Shown: one piece after another, positions 22,343 to 31,195 of the stretch
Position numbering within the stretch: position 1 is the first letter of the stretch
How the letters are laid out: every line of letters begins with the position of its first letter
NCBI GenBank assembly: GCA_964236535.1
Contig: CAXSEF010000010.1
Span: 1-61,874, forward strand
Origin: CAXSEF01 sp964236535
GTDB taxonomy: Bacteria; Pseudomonadota; Alphaproteobacteria; Acetobacterales; Acetobacteraceae
Length of the DNA stretch: 61,874 nt
Direction of reading: 5' to 3'
The notes under the pieces: model-generated
The model's input: only the letters and a program-made list of their open reading frames with translations
What the model was told of the DNA's origin: nothing
The model's database searches: none
Made by a program: the position numbers and the translations under genes

Positions 22343-22957
22343 ATGCAGGTCGAACTTCGCACGCTGGACAACACCAGCGCGGGCACGGCGGAGCTGCCGG
22401 ACGCGCTGTTCGGCGCCGAGCCGCGGGCCGACATCATGGCGCGGGTGGTGCACTGGCAGCTGGCCAGGCGGCGGGCCGGGACGCACAGCACCAAGGGCAT
22501 GGGCGAGGTCTCCGGGACCACGAAGAAGCCGTACAAGCAGAAGGGCACCGGCAACGCCCGGCAGGGCAGCCTGCGGGCGCCGCAGTTCCGCACCGGCGGG
22601 CGGGTGCACGGGCCGGTGGTGCGCGACCACGGCTACGACCTGCCGAAGAAGGTGCGCCGGCTGGGGCTGATCAGCGCGCTGAGCCAGAAGCAGGCGGAGG
22701 GCAGGCTGGTCGTGCTCGAGGCGGCGAGCGCCGGGGTGAAGACCAAGGAGCTGGCGGCGAAGCTGAAGCTGCTGGGCTGGGGCTCGGTGCTGGTGGTGGA
22801 TCGGGCGGTGGACGCGGGGTTCCTGCGGGCGAGCCGCAACATCGCCGGGGTGGACGTGCTGCCGAGCGTGGGGGCGAACGTCTACGACATCCTGCAGCAC
22901 GACCTGCTGGTGGTGACCACGGCGGCGATCGAGGGTCTGCGGGAGCGGCTGGCATGA
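22343..22957 (+). CDS. rplD: 50S ribosomal protein L4
   Basis: 204 residues. L4 lines the exit tunnel with an extended loop. The loop sequence GTHSTKGMGEVSGTTKKPYKQKGTGNARQGS and the downstream GGRVHGP motif are typical. It starts 2 bp after rplC, and its stop overlaps the rplW start (ATGA), so translation is coupled. Confidence 0.98.
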   Translation: MQVELRTLDNTSAGTAELPDALFGAEPRADIMARVVHWQLARRRAGTHSTKGMGEVSGTTKKPYKQKGTGNARQGSLRAPQFRTGGRVHGPVVRDHGYDLPKKVRRLGLISALSQKQAEGRLVVLEAASAGVKTKELAAKLKLLGWGSVLVVDRAVDAGFLRASRNIAGVDVLPSVGANVYDILQHDLLVVTTAAIEGLRERLA

Positions 22958-23289
22958 ACCGGATCGCGGCGAGCCGGCACCGGGCGGCGCACATGTCGCG
23001 CGAGTCGATGTACACGATCATCCGCGCGCCGCTGATCACCGAGAAGGCGACGGCGCTGAGCGAGCGCAACCAGGTGGTGTTCCGGGTGTCGCTGGAGGCC
23101 AGCAAGCCGGAGATCAAGGCGGCGGTGCAGGCGCTGTTCGGCGTGACCGTCGTGGGCGTGAACACGCTGGTGCAGAAGGGCAAGCGCAAGCGCTTCAAGG
23201 GCCGGCCCGGGCAGCGCTCGGACGTGAAGAAGGCGTACGTGGAGCTGGCGCCGGGCCAGGCGATCGACCTGACCACCAGCCTCACCTGA
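22954..23289 (+). CDS. rplW: 50S ribosomal protein L23
   Basis: 111 residues from ATG 22954, which overlaps the rplD stop and has GGGAG upstream. An internal ATG at 22993 (MSRESMYTIIRAP) would give the more usual length. L23 sits at the tunnel exit and docks SRP and trigger factor. IIRAPLITEKAT and KGKRKRFKGRPGQRSDVKKAYVEL identify it. Confidence 0.97.
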   Translation: MNRIAASRHRAAHMSRESMYTIIRAPLITEKATALSERNQVVFRVSLEASKPEIKAAVQALFGVTVVGVNTLVQKGKRKRFKGRPGQRSDVKKAYVELAPGQAIDLTTSLT

Positions 23290-23299
23290 GGACGAGCGG

Positions 23300-24130
<831 letters not shown>

Positions 24131-24131
24131 G

Positions 24132-24410
24132 ATGGCACGTTCCGTCTGGAAGGGCCCGTTCGTCGACGGCTACCTGCTGAACAAGGCGGAGAACTCGCGG
24201 GCGTCGGGGCGCAACGAGATCATCAAGATCTGGTCGCGCCGCTCGACGATCCTGCCGCAGTTCGTCGGCCTGACGTTCGGGGTGTACAACGGGCACAAGT
24301 TCCTGCCGGTGCAGGTCAACGAGAACATGGTCGGCCACAAGTTCGGCGAGTTTTCGCCGACGCGCACCTTCACCGGGCACACGGCCGACAAGAAGGCGAA
24401 GCGGGGCTGA
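24132..24410 (+). CDS. rpsS: 30S ribosomal protein S19
   Basis: 92 residues, standard length. It is a head protein that forms a complex with S13. The start MARSVWKGPFVDGYLL and the core RSTILPQFVGLTFGVYNGHKF identify it. Spacing is 1 bp on both sides (rplB, rplV). Confidence 0.99.
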   Translation: MARSVWKGPFVDGYLLNKAENSRASGRNEIIKIWSRRSTILPQFVGLTFGVYNGHKFLPVQVNENMVGHKFGEFSPTRTFTGHTADKKAKRG

Positions 24411-24411
24411 G

Positions 24412-24876
24412 ATGAGCAAGCCGAAGACTCCGCGCGCACTGGAAGAGACCGAGGCGCAGGCCGTGCTGCGCAACCTGCGGGTGAGCCCGCGCAAGCTGAA
24501 CTTGGTGGCGGGGCTGATCCGCAACCAGCCGGCGCACAAGGCGGTGGCGACGCTGACCTTCAGCAAGCGGCGCATCGCCCAGCAGGTGAAGAAGGTGCTG
24601 GAGAGCGCGATCGCCAACGCCGAGAACAACCACCAGCTCGACGTCGACCAGCTGGTGGTGTCGCGCGCCGAGGTGGGCAAGTCGATCGTGATGCGCCGGT
24701 TCCAGGCGCGCGGCCGCGGCCGGGCGTCGCGCATCGAGAAGTGGTTCAGCCACCTCAAGATCGTGGTGGCGGAGCGGCCGGCGGCCGAGGCGCCGGAGCG
24801 TCCGGCGCGCGGGCCGCGTGGCGCGGGTGGTGGCGCCTCGGCGGGCGCCGGTGCGGCAGAGCAGAAGGCGGCCTGA
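24412..24876 (+). CDS. rplV: 50S ribosomal protein L22
   Basis: 154 residues, longer than the usual 110-130. L22 lines the exit tunnel; the beta-hairpin region (RRFQARGRGRASRIEK) is intact. The last roughly 35 residues are an Ala/Gly/Pro-rich extension (from about AERPAAEAPERP on). Co-oriented and tightly spaced. Confidence 0.98.
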   Translation: MSKPKTPRALEETEAQAVLRNLRVSPRKLNLVAGLIRNQPAHKAVATLTFSKRRIAQQVKKVLESAIANAENNHQLDVDQLVVSRAEVGKSIVMRRFQARGRGRASRIEKWFSHLKIVVAERPAAEAPERPARGPRGAGGGASAGAGAAEQKAA

Positions 24877-24879
24877 TCG

Positions 24880-25557
24880 ATGGGGCACAAGGTCAATCCG
24901 ATCGGGCTGCGGCTCGGCATCAACCGCACCTGGGACAGCCGGTGGTATGCGGGGAACGACTACGCGAAGCTGCTGCACGAGGACATCAAGCTGCGCGCGC
25001 ACCTGCGCAAGCGGCTGTCCGGGGCGGGGGTGTCGCGGGTGGTGATCGAGCGTCCGGCGAAGAAGCCGCGGGTGACGATCTACGCGGCGCGTCCGGGCGT
25101 GGTGATCGGCAAGAAGGGCCAGGACATCGAGAACCTGCGCAAGGAGCTCGCCAGGATGGCGAAGGCCGAGGTGCAGCTCAACATCGTCGAGATCAGGAAG
25201 CCGGAGATCGACGCGACGCTGGTGGCGGAGAACATCGCCCAGCAGCTGGAGCGCCGGGTGGCGTTCCGGCGGGCGATGAAGCGCGCGGTGCAGTCGGCGA
25301 TGCGGCTCGGCGCGCAGGGCATCCGGATCAACTGCGGCGGCCGGCTCGGCGGCGCGGAGATCGCGCGCACCGAGTGGTATCGCGAGGGTCGGGTGCCGCT
25401 GCACACGCTGCGCGCCGACATCGACTTCGGGGTGGCGACGGCCAAGACCACGTATGGCACGTGCGGCGTCAAGGTGTGGATCTTCAAGGGCGAGATCCTG
25501 ACCAACGACCCGACCGCGCAGGATCGCCGGGCGGCCGAACAGGCGCCGCAGCGCTAA
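24880..25557 (+). CDS. rpsC: 30S ribosomal protein S3
   Basis: 225 residues. S3 lines the mRNA entry channel. The KH domain motif VVIGKKGQDIENLRKEL and the C-terminal GRLGGAEIARTEWYREGRVPLHTLRADIDFG are the family signatures. Start MGHKVNPIGLRLGINRTWDS; 3 bp after rplV. Confidence 0.99.
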   Translation: MGHKVNPIGLRLGINRTWDSRWYAGNDYAKLLHEDIKLRAHLRKRLSGAGVSRVVIERPAKKPRVTIYAARPGVVIGKKGQDIENLRKELARMAKAEVQLNIVEIRKPEIDATLVAENIAQQLERRVAFRRAMKRAVQSAMRLGAQGIRINCGGRLGGAEIARTEWYREGRVPLHTLRADIDFGVATAKTTYGTCGVKVWIFKGEILTNDPTAQDRRAAEQAPQR

Positions 25558-25569
25558 GGACCAGGGCAC

Positions 25570-25986
25570 ATGCTTTCTCCGAAGCGGTCCAAGTACCGCA
25601 AGGCTCACAAGGGCCGCATCCACGGGCTGGCCAAGGGCGGCACGACGCTGAACTTCGGCGCCTACGGCCTGAAGGCGCTGGAGCCCGAGCGGGTGACGGC
25701 GCGGCAGATCGAGGCGGCGCGCCGCGCGATCACCCGGGCGATGAAGCGCGCCGGGCGGGTGTGGATCCGCATCTTCCCGGACGTGCCGGTGTCGACCAAG
25801 CCGGCCGAGGTGCGCATGGGCTCCGGCAAGGGCTCGCCGGAGTTCTGGGTGGCCAAGGTGAAGCCGGGGCGGATGATGTTCGAGATCGACGGGGTGTCGC
25901 CGGAGCTGGCGCGCGAGGCGCTGCAGCTCGGCGCCGCGAAGCTGCCGATCAAGGTGAAGTTCGTCACCCGCATCGGGGACGCATGA
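25570..25986 (+). CDS. rplP: 50S ribosomal protein L16
   Basis: 138 residues. L16 contacts the A-site tRNA and organises the 5S rRNA region. MLSPKRSKYRKAHKGRIHG at the N-terminus and the RMGSGKGSPEFWVAKVKPG block are typical. GGG upstream of ATG; rpmC starts one base after the stop. Confidence 0.99.
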   Translation: MLSPKRSKYRKAHKGRIHGLAKGGTTLNFGAYGLKALEPERVTARQIEAARRAITRAMKRAGRVWIRIFPDVPVSTKPAEVRMGSGKGSPEFWVAKVKPGRMMFEIDGVSPELAREALQLGAAKLPIKVKFVTRIGDA

Positions 25987-25987
25987 G

Positions 25988-26209
25988 ATGACCAAGCCAT
26001 CGGACCTGCGGGCGAAGAGCGGCGACGAGCTGGACATCCTGCTGCTGGATCTGCGCCGGGAGCAGTTCAACCTGCGGTTCCAGCGCGCGACGGGCCAGGT
26101 CGAGGGGACGGGGCGTGCGCGCATCGTCCGCCGCGACATCGCCCGGGTGAAGACGATTCTGACGCAGCATGGCCAGACGCAGCAGGTCCGTCCTGCTGCG
26201 GTGAAGTAG
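25988..26209 (+). CDS. rpmC: 50S ribosomal protein L29
   Basis: 73 residues, two helices. It is located at the tunnel exit beside L23. The signature is EQFNLRFQRATGQVEGTGRARIVRRDIARVKT. Spacing of 1 bp to rplP and 12 bp to rpsQ. Confidence 0.98.
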   Translation: MTKPSDLRAKSGDELDILLLDLRREQFNLRFQRATGQVEGTGRARIVRRDIARVKTILTQHGQTQQVRPAAVK

Positions 26210-26221
26210 GGGAGCGGCGCG

Positions 26222-26605
26222 ATGCCGAGACGCGTCCTGACCGGGCGGGTGACCAGCGACAAGATGGACAAGACCGTGACGGTTCTTGTGGCGCGTCGCG
26301 TGATGCACCCGCTGTACAAGAAGTTCATCCGCCGCTCGAAGAAGTATGCGGCGCACGACGAGCACAACGAGTGCCACGAGGGCGACAGCGTGCGCATCGT
26401 CGAGTGCGCGCCGATCAGCAAGCGCAAGACCTGGACGGTGGTGCAGCGCAACGGCGCGGTGCTGGGCGACCTGCGTCCGGACGTGATCGAGGCGGCGGCG
26501 GACGCGATCGCGCACGACCAGGCGGCGGGTCTCGATGTCGAGGTCCCGCCCGAGGCGGCGGCGGTGATCGCCGAGCACGGCCACGCCGACCAGCCGCAGG
26601 CCTGA
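26222..26605 (+). CDS. rpsQ: 30S ribosomal protein S17 with C-terminal extension
   Basis: 127 residues against about 80-90 in most bacteria. The OB-fold core (MPRRVLTGRVTSDKMDKTVTV...KKYAAHDEHNECHEGDSVRIVE..PISKRKTW) ends near residue 83. An Ala/Asp/Glu-rich tail of about 44 residues follows. S17 is a primary 16S rRNA-binding protein. The role of the tail is unknown, but it is in frame and has normal codon use. Confidence 0.97.
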   Translation: MPRRVLTGRVTSDKMDKTVTVLVARRVMHPLYKKFIRRSKKYAAHDEHNECHEGDSVRIVECAPISKRKTWTVVQRNGAVLGDLRPDVIEAAADAIAHDQAAGLDVEVPPEAAAVIAEHGHADQPQA

Positions 26606-26616
26606 GGGGCAGCTAG

Positions 26617-26985
26617 ATGATCCAGGTCGAATCCAACCTCGACGTCGCGGACAACTCGGGCGCGCGGCGCGTGCAGTGCATCAAGGTTCTGGGCGGCTCC
26701 AAGCGCAAGACCGCCTCGGTCGGCGACGTGATCGTGGTGGCGATCAAGGAGGCGATCCCGCGCGGCAAGGTGAAGAAGGGCGACGTGCACCAGGCGGTGA
26801 TCGTGCGCACGGCATTCCCGGTGCGCCGGCCGGACGGCAGCGCGATCCGCTTCGACCGCAACGCGGCGGTGCTGATCAACAAGGCGCAGGAGCCGATCGG
26901 CACCCGCATCTTCGGCCCGGTGGTGCGCGAGCTGCGGGCGCGCAAGTTCATGAAGATCATCTCGCTGGCCCCGGAGGTGCTGTGA
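26617..26985 (+). CDS. rplN: 50S ribosomal protein L14
   Basis: 122 residues, standard length. L14 contributes to intersubunit bridges and binds the silencing factor RsfS. MIQVESNLDVADNSGARRVQCIKVLGGS identifies it. It begins the spc operon portion. Its stop overlaps the rplX ATG (TGATG). Confidence 0.99.
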   Translation: MIQVESNLDVADNSGARRVQCIKVLGGSKRKTASVGDVIVVAIKEAIPRGKVKKGDVHQAVIVRTAFPVRRPDGSAIRFDRNAAVLINKAQEPIGTRIFGPVVRELRARKFMKIISLAPEVL

Positions 26986-27317
26986 TGGCGGCGCGCATCA
27001 GGAAGGGCGACCGGGTGGTGGTGATCTCCGGCGCCGACCGCGGCAAGCGCGGCGAGGTGCTGCAGGTGCTGCCCAAGGCGGACCGCGCGGTGGTGGCCGG
27101 GGTGAATGTCGCCAAGCACCACACCAAGCCGAAGGGCATGGGGCAGCAGGGCGGCATCATCGAGCGCGAGGCGACGATCCACCTGTCGAACGTGATGCTG
27201 GTCGACCCCAAGAGCGACAAGCCGACGCGGGTGGGCTTCCGGATGGTCGAGGGCCAGGGCGGCGTGTCGCGCAAGGTGCGGGTGGCGGTGGCCACCGGCG
27301 AAGTGATCGAGGGCTGA
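26985..27317 (+). CDS. rplX: 50S ribosomal protein L24
   Basis: 110 residues. It is an assembly-initiating 50S protein with a KOW motif (KGDRVVVISGADRGKRGEVLQVLPKADR). ATG 26985 shares a base with the rplN stop codon, which implies translational coupling. rplE follows after 4 bp. Confidence 0.98.
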   Translation: MAARIRKGDRVVVISGADRGKRGEVLQVLPKADRAVVAGVNVAKHHTKPKGMGQQGGIIEREATIHLSNVMLVDPKSDKPTRVGFRMVEGQGGVSRKVRVAVATGEVIEG

Positions 27318-27321
27318 GGCG

Positions 27322-27924
27322 ATGAGCGAGACCGAGGAGAAGGCGGCGCCGGCGCAGGTCGTGCGGCCGCGCATGCAGCAGCGCTACCTGGACACCATCC
27401 GCGCGTCGATGCAGGCGGAGTTCAACTACACGAACCCGATGCAGGTGCCGCGGCTGGAGAAGATCGTCATCAACATGGGTGTCGGCGAGGCGGCGGGCGA
27501 CCAGAAGAAGCTGGACGCGGCGGTGGCCGAGCTGACGCTGATCGCCGGGCAGAAGCCGGTGAAGACGGTGGCGAAGAAGGCGATCGCCGGGTTCAAGATC
27601 CGCGAGGGCCTGCCGATCGGCACCAAGGTGACGCTGCGGCGCACCCGGATGTACGAGTTCCTCGACCGGCTGGTGACGATCGCGATGCCGCGGGTGCGCG
27701 ACTTCCGCGGCATCACCAACACCAAGGGGTTCGACGGGCGCGGCAACTTCGCGATGGGCATGAAGGAGCAGATCGTGTTCCCGGAGATCGACTACGACCG
27801 GGTGGACACGGTGCGCGGCATGGACATCGTGTTCGTGACCAGCGCCAAGAGCGACGCGGAGGCGAAGGCGCTGCTCAAGGCGTTCGACATCCCGTTCGCG
27901 GTGGCGGCGCCCGCCGCGACCTGA
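27322..27924 (+). CDS. rplE: 50S ribosomal protein L5
   Basis: 200 residues, about 15-20 longer than average because of an N-terminal lead (MSETEEKAAPAQVVRPRMQQ). L5 binds 5S rRNA and contacts P-site tRNA. The core KIVINMGVGEA, RRTRMYEFLDRL and GMKEQIVFPEIDYD are typical. It is followed by a 128-bp spacer with a GC-rich hairpin before rpsN. Confidence 0.98.
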   Translation: MSETEEKAAPAQVVRPRMQQRYLDTIRASMQAEFNYTNPMQVPRLEKIVINMGVGEAAGDQKKLDAAVAELTLIAGQKPVKTVAKKAIAGFKIREGLPIGTKVTLRRTRMYEFLDRLVTIAMPRVRDFRGITNTKGFDGRGNFAMGMKEQIVFPEIDYDRVDTVRGMDIVFVTSAKSDAEAKALLKAFDIPFAVAAPAAT

Positions 27925-27946
27925 CTTGCCGTGACTTGACCTGCCG

Positions 27947-27963
27947 GCCGGGGCGTCCCCGGC
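27947..27963 (+). promoter_or_regulatory. GC-rich hairpin in the rplE-rpsN spacer
   Basis: GCCGGGG-CGT-CCCCGGC forms a 7-bp perfect stem with a 3-base loop in the only long spacer within the otherwise tightly packed spc operon. No T tract follows, so it may stabilise or pause mRNA rather than terminate. Confidence 0.35.
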
Positions 27964-28052
27964 GGGTGGCTTCCTGCCCGGGCGTGCCGCGTCCGGGCGC
28001 AGATTTCAGGAAAACCGCGGGCGCATGTGCCGCAGGTTCCGGAGGACAGACC

Positions 28053-28358
28053 ATGGCGAAGACCTCATCCGTCAACCGCAACAAGAAGCGCGAGAGGATG
28101 GCCAAGCGCGACCTGTCCAAGCGCCAGACGCTGAAGGACGTGGTGATGGACCGCACGCTGCCGGTCGAGGACCGCTTCGAGGCGTCGATGAAGCTTGCCG
28201 AGCTGCCGCGCAACGGCGCGCGCATCCGGGTGCGGCTGCGCTGCGAGATCACCGGGCGCAGCCGGGCGAACTATCGCAAGTTCAGGATCTGCCGCATCGC
28301 GCTGCGCGACCTGGGCAGCGCCGGTGCCATTCCCGGCCTGGTCAAGGCGAGCTGGTAG
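28053..28358 (+). CDS. rpsN: 30S ribosomal protein S14 (zinc-free type)
   Basis: 101 residues, the long form without the CxxC zinc ribbon. MAKTSSVNRNKKRERMAKR start, with GGAGG nine bases upstream of ATG 28053; the upstream extension of the open frame lacks support. The C-terminal RCEITGRSRANYRKFRICRIALRDLG...IPGLVKASW is typical. It is an essential head protein. Confidence 0.98.
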   Translation: MAKTSSVNRNKKRERMAKRDLSKRQTLKDVVMDRTLPVEDRFEASMKLAELPRNGARIRVRLRCEITGRSRANYRKFRICRIALRDLGSAGAIPGLVKASW

Positions 28359-28367
28359 GAGCCGCGC

Positions 28368-28766
28368 ATGTCGATGTCAGATCCCGTGGGCGACATGCTC
28401 ACCCGCATCCGCAACGCGCAGCACGCGCGGCACTCGTCCTGCGTGGCGCCGGCGTCGAGGCTGCGCGCCAACGTGCTCGATGCGCTCAGGCGCGAGGGCT
28501 ACATCCGCGGCTACAGCGCGGAGGAGCTGCGCACCGGCGTGGCACAGCTGCGCATCGAGCTGAAGTACAACGAGGGCGAGCCGGTCATCAAGGAGATCCA
28601 CCGCGTGTCCAAGCCGGGGCGCCGGGTGTATTCGAAGATCAAGGAGCTGCCCCGGGTGTACGCGGGGCTCGGGGTCTCCATCCTGTCGACGCCGCGCGGC
28701 GTGCTGAGCGACGCCGAGGCCCGTGCCGCCAACGTCGGCGGCGAAGTCCTGTGTCGCGTGTTCTGA
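28368..28766 (+). CDS. rpsH: 30S ribosomal protein S8
   Basis: 132 residues. S8 is a central-domain 16S rRNA binder and in enterobacteria represses the spc operon by binding its mRNA. MSMSDPVGDMLTRIRNAQ start and ISTPRGVLSD-type C-terminal loop (here LSTPRGVLSDAEAR). 9 bp after rpsN. Confidence 0.98.
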   Translation: MSMSDPVGDMLTRIRNAQHARHSSCVAPASRLRANVLDALRREGYIRGYSAEELRTGVAQLRIELKYNEGEPVIKEIHRVSKPGRRVYSKIKELPRVYAGLGVSILSTPRGVLSDAEARAANVGGEVLCRVF

Positions 28767-28777
28767 GGGCCGCATAG

Positions 28778-29311
28778 ATGTCACGCATCGGCAAGTATCC
28801 GGTCGAGATCCCCGCGGGCGTGCAGGTCGCGATCGCGGACAACATCCTCACCGCGACGGGCAGGCTGGGCGAGCTGCGGCTCAGGCTGACCGACCACGTC
28901 ACGACGAGCGTCGCCGACGGGCGGGTGAGCGTGGTGCCGAAGAGCGGCGCCGCGCAGTCGCGGATGATGTGGGGGACCACGCGGTCGCTGGTGGCCAGCA
29001 TGGTCGAGGGTGTCAGCAAGGGCTACACCAAGACGCTGGAGATCACCGGGACCGGGTTCCGCGCCTCGGTGCAGGGGGCGAACCTGGTGATCAACCTGGG
29101 CTTCTCGCACGACGTGGTGTTCCCGGTGCCGGCGGGGATCGCCATCGCCACGCCGCGCCCGACGGCGATCGCCATCACCGGGGTCGACAAGCGCCTGGTC
29201 GGGCAGGTGGCCGCGGTGATCCGCGGTTTCCGGCCGCCGGAGCCGTACAAGGGCAAGGGCGTGCGCTACGACAACGAGGTGATCCGGCGCAAGGAAGGCA
29301 AGAAGAAGTAA
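28778..29311 (+). CDS. rplF: 50S ribosomal protein L6
   Basis: 177 residues, two L6 repeats. It is located near the sarcin-ricin loop. MSRIGKYPVEIPAGVQV start; C-terminal RPPEPYKGKGVRYDNEVIRRKEGKK is the family signature. 11 bp after rpsH; rplR starts one base after the stop. Confidence 0.99.
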   Translation: MSRIGKYPVEIPAGVQVAIADNILTATGRLGELRLRLTDHVTTSVADGRVSVVPKSGAAQSRMMWGTTRSLVASMVEGVSKGYTKTLEITGTGFRASVQGANLVINLGFSHDVVFPVPAGIAIATPRPTAIAITGVDKRLVGQVAAVIRGFRPPEPYKGKGVRYDNEVIRRKEGKKK

Positions 29312-29312
29312 C

Positions 29313-29675
29313 ATGGCGGTGCAACGTGATCTGCGGGAGCGGCGGCGCGATCGCCTGCGCTTCCAGCTTCGCAAGAAGGGCGGCCTGCGGCCGCGGCTGT
29401 CGGTGTTCCGCTCGGGCAAGCACATCTATGCGCAGGTGATCGACGACGCGGCCGGGCGCACCCTGGCGGCGGCGTCGAGCCTGGACCGGGCGTTGCGCGA
29501 GGCGCTGCGTACCGGGGCGGACAAGGACGCGGCGGCGGCGGTGGGCAAGCTGGTGGCCGAGCGGGCGACGGCGGCGGGCGTGACCCAGGTGGTGTTCGAC
29601 CGCGGCTCGTATCTTTACCATGGTCGCGTCAAGGCGCTGGCCGAGGCCGCCCGAGAGGGCGGCCTGGCGTTCTAG
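29313..29675 (+). CDS. rplR: 50S ribosomal protein L18
   Basis: 120 residues. It binds 5S rRNA. Arg-rich N-terminus (RDLRERRRDRLRFQLRKKGG), RPRLSVFRSGKHIYAQVIDD and the end FDRGSYLYHGRVKALAEAAREGGLAF are typical. It is tightly linked to rplF and rpsE. Confidence 0.98.
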   Translation: MAVQRDLRERRRDRLRFQLRKKGGLRPRLSVFRSGKHIYAQVIDDAAGRTLAAASSLDRALREALRTGADKDAAAAVGKLVAERATAAGVTQVVFDRGSYLYHGRVKALAEAAREGGLAF

Positions 29676-29685
29676 GGGCAGTCGG

Positions 29686-30273
29686 ATGGCACGCGAAGCG
29701 AGGGACGGGCGCGGCGGCGGCGGACAGGGCCGCGACCGCGACGGCGGCGACATCATCGACAAGCTGGTCACCATCAACCGGGTGGCCAAGGTGGTGAAGG
29801 GCGGGCGCAGGTTCGCGTTCGCCGCGCTGGTGGTGGTGGGCGACCAGAAGGGCCAGGTCGGCTTCGGCGCCGGCAAGGCGCGCGAGGTGCCGGAGGCGAT
29901 CCGCAAGGCGACGGAGCGGGCCAAGCGGGCGATGATCCGGGTGCCGATGAAAGAGGGCCGCACGCTGCACCACGATTCGTACGGGCACTACGGCGCGGGC
30001 AAGGTGGTGCTGCGGTCCGCCGAGGCCGGCACCGGGATCATCGCCGGCGGGCCGATGCGCGCGGTGTTCGAGAGCCTGGGGATCAACGACGTGGTGGCCA
30101 AGTCGCTGGGCAGCCGCAACCCGCACAACATGGTCAAGGCGACGTTCGCGGCGCTGGCGAACTGCGCCAGCCCGCGCTCGGTGGCGACGCGGCGCGGCAA
30201 GAAGGTCACCGAGATCGTGGGCAAGCGCGAGGGTGTCGTCGAGCCGGCGGCGGAGGCCCAGGTCGATGTCTGA
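29686..30273 (+). CDS. rpsE: 30S ribosomal protein S5
   Basis: 195 residues. S5 is part of the decoding-fidelity (ram) region and mRNA entry tunnel. ATG 29686 has AGGGG upstream and gives MAREARDGRGGG, a Gly/Arg-rich lead before the double-stranded RNA-binding domain (DKLVTINRVAKVVKGGRRFAF). The C-terminal domain with GSRNPHNMVKATFAAL is intact. Its 3' end overlaps the rpmD start by 8 bases. Confidence 0.98.
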   Translation: MAREARDGRGGGGQGRDRDGGDIIDKLVTINRVAKVVKGGRRFAFAALVVVGDQKGQVGFGAGKAREVPEAIRKATERAKRAMIRVPMKEGRTLHHDSYGHYGAGKVVLRSAEAGTGIIAGGPMRAVFESLGINDVVAKSLGSRNPHNMVKATFAALANCASPRSVATRRGKKVTEIVGKREGVVEPAAEAQVDV

Positions 30274-30502
30274 GGCGGGGCCGATGTCCGANNNNNNNNN
30301 NNNNNNNNNNNNNNNNNNNNNNNNNNNNNNNNNNNNNNNNNNNNNNNNNNNNNNNNNNNNNNNNNNNNNNNNNNNNNNNNNNNNNNNNNNNCTGATCGGG
30401 CTCGGGCTGAACAAGCTGCGCCGGGTGAGCGAGCTGGAGGACACGCCCTCGGTGCGGGGGATGATCCGCAAGGTCGCCCATCTGATCCGGGTGGAGGACT
30501 GA
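30266..30502 (+). CDS. rpmD: 50S ribosomal protein L30, interrupted by a scaffold gap
   Basis: The start (ATG 30266 or ATG 30284) lies before a 100-N gap (30292-30391). After the gap LIGLGLNKLRRVSELEDTPSVRGMIRKVAHLI is the unmistakable C-terminal two-thirds of L30. L30 has about 60 residues, so only some 20-25 residues (60-75 bases) should be missing, fewer than the 100 Ns. The apparent in-frame length is accidental. Position between rpsE and rplO is the normal spc order. Confidence 0.9.
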   Translation: MSEAGPMSXXXXXXXXXXXXXXXXXXXXXXXXXXXXXXXXXXLIGLGLNKLRRVSELEDTPSVRGMIRKVAHLIRVED

Positions 30503-30503
30503 G

Positions 30504-30995
30504 ATGAAGCTGAACGAACTGCGCGACAACCCGAAGGCGCGGAGCACGTCGAAGCGGCTCGGGCGCGGCATCGGCTCCGGCAAGGGCAAGACGTCGGGCA
30601 AGGGCGTCAAGGGGCAGAAGGCGCGCGAGGGCGTGGCGCTGAACGGCTTCGAGGGCGGCCAGCTGCCGATCTATCGCCGGCTGCCGAAGCGCGGCTTCAC
30701 CAACCACATGCGCCGCGAGTATGCGCCGCTGAACCTCGGCGTGCTGGCCAAGGCGATCGAGGCGGGGCGGCTGGACGGGTCGCAGCCGATCACCGAGGCC
30801 ATGCTGCGCACCGCCGGGCTGGTGCGGACCGGCAAGGTCGACGGGGTGCGGCTGCTGGCCGACGGCGAGATCGGGCGGGCGGTGACCATCACCGTGTCCG
30901 GCGCGTCGGCGGCGGCGGTGGCGGCGGTCGAGGCGGCGGGGGGCAGCGTCAGCGTCACGGTGGCGAAGAAGGTGGTGGCCGAGGCCGCAGCGTAG
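30504..30995 (+). CDS. rplO: 50S ribosomal protein L15
   Basis: 163 residues. It is a late-assembly 50S protein. MKLNELRDNPKARSTSKRLGRGIGSGKGKTSGKG and FEGGQLPIYRRLPKRGF are the family signatures. It starts one base after rpmD. After it, a repeat and a terminator-like hairpin precede secY. Confidence 0.98.
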   Translation: MKLNELRDNPKARSTSKRLGRGIGSGKGKTSGKGVKGQKAREGVALNGFEGGQLPIYRRLPKRGFTNHMRREYAPLNLGVLAKAIEAGRLDGSQPITEAMLRTAGLVRTGKVDGVRLLADGEIGRAVTITVSGASAAAVAAVEAAGGSVSVTVAKKVVAEAAA

Positions 30996-31046
30996 CAAGG
31001 CTGGGCTCCGCCCAGACCCGCCAGGGGCGCGCCGCCCCTGGACCGG
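30996..31046 (+). repeat. dispersed palindromic repeat, family A
   Basis: CAAGGCTGGGCTCCGCCCAG, ACCCG, then CCAGGGGCGCGCCGCCCCTGG and ACCGG. Nearly identical to 38792-38840 and 55824-55873. Confidence 0.9.
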
Positions 31047-31054
31047 CCTTCGAG

Positions 31055-31080
31055 AGGCCCCGCGGCACGCTGCGGGGCCT
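31055..31080 (+). terminator. terminator-like hairpin between rplO and secY
   Basis: AGGCCCCGC and GCGGGGCCT form a 9-bp stem with an 8-base loop, followed by TTCGTGTGT. The T tract is weak, so termination may be partial. It would uncouple secY-adk from the ribosomal genes. Confidence 0.55.
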
Positions 31081-31089
31081 TTCGTGTGT

Positions 31090-31147
31090 GGGTCCGGGGC
31101 TCAGCCCCCGGCGGAGTCCGGAGGCAGGGCCTCTGGCCTTGCCTTGA
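31090..31147 (+). repeat. dispersed palindromic repeat, family B
   Basis: GGTCCGGGGCTCAGCCCCCGGCGGAGTCCGGAGGCAGGGCCTCTGGCCTTGCC layout (split here for length: hairpin, CGGAGTCC, hairpin, CCTTGCC), about 50 bp before secY. Confidence 0.75.
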
Positions 31148-31195
31148 CTTCGGCCGGCCAGCGTCCTTGCCTGTGCCCACAAGGGGGAAAGTTCC

